Position numbers and translations under genes: made by a program. The notes under the pieces are model-generated. The model did not search any database. It was not told the origin of the DNA and was given only the letters and a program-made list of their open reading frames with translations. DNA of 6,349 nt. Origin: JBBEDC01 sp040881505 (GTDB lineage Bacteria > Patescibacteriota > Andersenbacteria > UBA10190). Position 1 is the first letter of the stretch, and the number at the start of each line of letters is the position of its first letter. Below, piece by piece: positions 4,174 to 6,349 of the stretch. The stretch is from assembly GCA_040881505.1 (NCBI GenBank), contig JBBEDC010000015.1, positions 1 through 6,349 of the forward strand, read 5' to 3'.

Positions 4174-5309
4174 ATGAGATATACACCTGGTTTCGGAAAA
4201 CCGTTAAACCTACTTGATACCACAAGACTATAAGCGCCAACATCGTGGAAAATAAGTTTGTCTCCTGCTGTTATGTCCTGCGGCAAAAGAGCTTCTCTCG
4301 TAATCACATCAGCAGAATCTCCGGTTGGTCCGGCAAGTGCGAACAAGGCCTCTCCCGAATCATAAGAAGGTCGCATGCTAGTTACGTGGTAACGAGTGGA
4401 GCCTTGGTAAGCCATAGCCTCATACAAGGCATCATAAACTCCAGCATCTAAAAAGAGCCAAGTGTTTGCGCTCCGATCAACCTTTGCGATTATGTCAGCC
4501 ACCAAGACTGCCGCTGTAGCTATAATTCCTCTTCCTGGTTCCAAGATTAATTGGGGCTGATAAGGGAGTTTCTTGTATTGCTTGAGAGTATTCTCTGCTA
4601 TTTCCTCCAAAGTAATAGCCTTCTCAGTAGAAGCGTATGCGCAAGGGTACCCACCCCCAATATTGATAACTTCGATATCAATGCCTGTCTTTTTCAGATG
4701 TTCAAGGACTGGCGCTAGGCCTTCCAGCGCATTTGCCCATGCCATAGGATTACTTGCCTGTGACCCAACATGAAAACTGATGCCATACGGATGGAGACCA
4801 AGTTCTTTGGCTCGCTGGAGCAATGAAACGGCATTTTCCTTATCAGTTCCAAACTTCTCTGAGAACCTAAACACACTCCCCGTGTCATTTACGACAATTC
4901 TTACGTATACGCGCGACCCAGGGGCCACGGCAGCAATTTTTTCCAATTCAGAAAGAGAATCAAAGGCAAATCTATCTACCCCATAGTCAAAAAACTCTTT
5001 GATGTGGGAAATTGGCTTTACGGATGTTCCGTAGATAATTCTTTCCGGCGGAACATTAATTTCTTTAAGCATTTTGAGTTCATGCGCAGAAGCAACCTCA
5101 AAACCGGCCCCTATGTCCAAGACTTCTTGTAACACTTCCGGCTCTGAATTTGCCTTCATTGCATACTGAATTTGAGCACCAGGAAAATATCTTTGATATT
5201 CTCGAAAGTTGTCTTGGATTTTTTTCTTTGAAAAAAGAAAAAATGGTGTCTCGTGCGAAAGACTTTCAAGAAAATCGTGGTTGAATTCTTCACTAATCGA
5301 CGTTGACAT
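4170..5309 (-). CDS. Fold-type III PLP-dependent decarboxylase, ornithine/lysine decarboxylase-like
   Basis: 379 aa, a normal length for bacterial alanine-racemase-fold ornithine/lysine decarboxylases, which convert ornithine to putrescine or lysine to cadaverine with PLP. Visible landmarks: PLP-lysine K52 in QYAMKANSEP; SEKFG at 150-154; H180 in YGISFHVGSQ (cofactor stacking); GGGYP at 218-222 and EPGRG at 257-261 (phosphate binding); D288 in FLDAGVY; GPTGDSADV at 327-335; Y360 in VGAYS; and the closing FNGFPKPGVYLI. The overall pattern, including the C-terminus, is closer to ornithine decarboxylase than to diaminopimelate decarboxylase. Position 330 is Gly (codon GGA), where ornithine decarboxylases have the catalytic Cys of GPTCDS. 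Substrate and activity are therefore uncertain and no symbol is given. It starts 26 nt after the EamA transporter gene, so the two are probably one operon. No Shine-Dalgarno is visible before the ATG. Confidence 0.9.
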   Translation of the reverse strand: MSTSISEEFNHDFLESLSHETPFFLFSKKKIQDNFREYQRYFPGAQIQYAMKANSEPEVLQEVLDIGAGFEVASAHELKMLKEINVPPERIIYGTSVKPISHIKEFFDYGVDRFAFDSLSELEKIAAVAPGSRVYVRIVVNDTGSVFRFSEKFGTDKENAVSLLQRAKELGLHPYGISFHVGSQASNPMAWANALEGLAPVLEHLKKTGIDIEVINIGGGYPCAYASTEKAITLEEIAENTLKQYKKLPYQPQLILEPGRGIIATAAVLVADIIAKVDRSANTWLFLDAGVYDALYEAMAYQGSTRYHVTSMRPSYDSGEALFALAGPTGDSADVITREALLPQDITAGDKLIFHDVGAYSLVVSSRFNGFPKPGVYLI

Positions 5310-5335
5310 AGAAAACAGTAGACGTAATAGGTGAA

Positions 5336-6232
5336 TTATAGTGCGACTAGAAGCATAATTCCACCGATGGTGATCAGACTGCCGACTACCTGAGCTAGGT
5401 TCATTCTCTCCCTTAGAAAGAGCCAGGCAAGAATAATAGTAGGGAGCGAGAAGGCGCCGCTTAGCAAGGCAACAACGCTGGTTAAAGACGTCAGGCTGTA
5501 TCCTAGGCTAATTGCCGCATACGCTACCGTTTCAGTAAAGCCAATCAATATTAAAAATTTCCAGATGTGAGGCTTGATAACGAGTAAGTTGATTCGACGT
5601 ACCATCGCAAACATAAGAATCGCTATGCTCATAAATGCATACATGAAAAACGTATACGTTAACCAATCTTGTCCTCCGACAAACCTGTCCCACCCCAAGG
5701 TCCAAAATGTTGCGAATATCGTTGCCAGCGCCACTTCCTTAAACCCTGGAATTGATGCAAAATTGAGACGCTTTGACTTCAGGGCCTGAATATCAACATT
5801 AATTAGCAAGATCCCAGCAAAGAGAGCAGCTAGGCCTAACAGTACATAAGGGCCCACAACCTCACGCAGTACTACGATCGAAATAACAGCTGTTAAACCA
5901 GAGAAAGAAGCGAATACCGGACTCAAAGCTCCTACTTGGCCTTTACCGAACCCGTTGTAAACTAGCAAATACACCACTGCCTGTAGCACTCCAAAGAAAA
6001 TAAGGAATGCCCATGCTTTGAAATCATATTGAACAGAGACTTGCTGATCGAGAACCAAGAATTGATATAGAGCCATCAAAAGAAGGCTAATAGTGCCAAA
6101 TACGTGCCCCCAAGCCAAAGTCACGACATCTCCAATTTGATCAATTGTTTTTTTTGCAAAAAAGTCAGCTAGGCCCCATCCAAGCATGCCCCCAGTACCT
6201 GCAATTATCGCAATAAGTAGTTCGTGCTGCAT
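5336..6232 (-). CDS. EamA-family (drug/metabolite transporter superfamily) permease
   Basis: 298 aa, typical for a ten-helix DMT/EamA carrier in the inner membrane. There are two tandem EamA repeats, about residues 3-146 and 165-298. Each ends with the family's pattern of a helix, a short charged turn and a final helix: VVLREVVGPYVLLGLAALFAGI in the first (split here as VVLREVV, then GPYVLLG) and LFLRERMNLAQVVGSL in the second. Glycine-rich GWGLADFFAKK in helix 1 is also typical. DMT proteins export or exchange small metabolites such as amino acids. The adjacent decarboxylase gene suggests an amino acid or polyamine substrate, but this is inference. First gene of the proposed four-gene unit, with a strong promoter and a leader of about 70 nt. 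No Shine-Dalgarno precedes the ATG. Confidence 0.9.
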   Translation of the reverse strand: MQHELLIAIIAGTGGMLGWGLADFFAKKTIDQIGDVVTLAWGHVFGTISLLLMALYQFLVLDQQVSVQYDFKAWAFLIFFGVLQAVVYLLVYNGFGKGQVGALSPVFASFSGLTAVISIVVLREVVGPYVLLGLAALFAGILLINVDIQALKSKRLNFASIPGFKEVALATIFATFWTLGWDRFVGGQDWLTYTFFMYAFMSIAILMFAMVRRINLLVIKPHIWKFLILIGFTETVAYAAISLGYSLTSLTSVVALLSGAFSLPTIILAWLFLRERMNLAQVVGSLITIGGIMLLVAL

Positions 6233-6310
6233 TTCGATCGTAAAATAAAACTCTTAAGTAATGTATATGGTCACTTTTCGGCCTACCTAAGCTTATTTAT
6301 AACTTTTTTT

Positions 6311-6339
6311 ACTATATACTATAAACAAATTTATGTCAA
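6311..6339 (-). promoter_or_regulatory. Strong sigma70-type promoter of the transporter-decarboxylase operon
   Basis: On the minus strand: perfect -35 TTGACA (6334-6339), an ideal 17-nt spacer, and -10 TATAGT (6311-6316, 5 of 6 to consensus), followed by an A-run. Transcription should start near 6304, giving a leader of about 70 nt before the ATG at 6232. I see no recognisable riboswitch or terminator-attenuator in that leader. It contrasts with the near-zero leaders predicted for pdxH and the membrane protein gene. Confidence 0.75.
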
Positions 6340-6349
6340 ATGGACACTC

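Noticed and set aside
5303..5308. TTGACA on the plus strand as a promoter
   Set aside because: No acceptable -10 box lies 16-18 nt downstream and no plus-strand gene follows; the hexamer is part of the decarboxylase start.
6233..6304. Riboswitch or attenuator in the transporter operon leader
   Set aside because: No recognisable aptamer core or terminator/antiterminator pair could be found in the roughly 70-nt leader.
1..6349. CRISPR array, tRNA/rRNA genes, insertion sequences
   Set aside because: No regularly spaced repeats, tRNA-like cloverleaf, rRNA-like segment, transposase or terminal inverted repeats were seen.

Overview
The window reads as a bacterial chromosomal segment that uses the standard bacterial code: TGA terminates the antitoxin and decarboxylase genes. 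Promoters are sigma70-like (TTGACA/TATAAT type), and clear Shine-Dalgarno sequences are almost absent. Several genes have a -10 box only about 9-11 nt before the start codon, which suggests leaderless mRNAs. The small divergent proteins, weak ribosome-binding sites and compact layout would fit a Patescibacteria/CPR-type genome, but nothing here proves that and I hold it loosely.

Layout, left to right. (1) 70-786, minus: a type II toxin-antitoxin operon with a ribbon-helix-helix antitoxin overlapping a PIN-domain toxin, under an extended -10 promoter covered by a perfect 22-bp palindrome. (2) 820-915, minus: a 31-codon remnant matching the C-terminus of an intact 92-aa gene at 3039-3317, next to an intrinsic terminator. 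(3) 977-1597, minus: a thymidylate-kinase-like P-loop kinase. Its upstream region carries a 10-bp palindrome identical to the core of the toxin-antitoxin operator. (4) 1744-2232, plus: a Nudix hydrolase, the only clear plus-strand gene, with an inverted repeat bracketing its -10 box. (5) 2229-2873, minus: pyridoxamine 5'-phosphate oxidase (pdxH), whose stop codon interlocks with the Nudix stop. (6) 6339 down to 3039, minus: a probable four-gene unit of EamA/DMT transporter, ornithine-decarboxylase-like fold-III PLP enzyme, eight-helix membrane protein of sensory-module type, and the 92-aa protein. It has a strong promoter in front of the first gene and an internal, apparently leaderless promoter in front of the third.

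Functional themes. PdxH makes PLP, which the decarboxylase needs. A decarboxylase beside a DMT-family transporter suggests amino-acid or polyamine handling, but the substrate is not determined. The kinase and Nudix genes are divergent and both act on nucleotides or related phosphates. The points most worth following up are the paralogous C-terminal fragment with its synonymous divergence, the operator core shared between the toxin-antitoxin locus and the kinase upstream region, the recurrent leaderless promoter geometry, the Cys-to-Gly change at an ornithine decarboxylase catalytic position, and the output-less membrane module paired with an unrecognised small protein.
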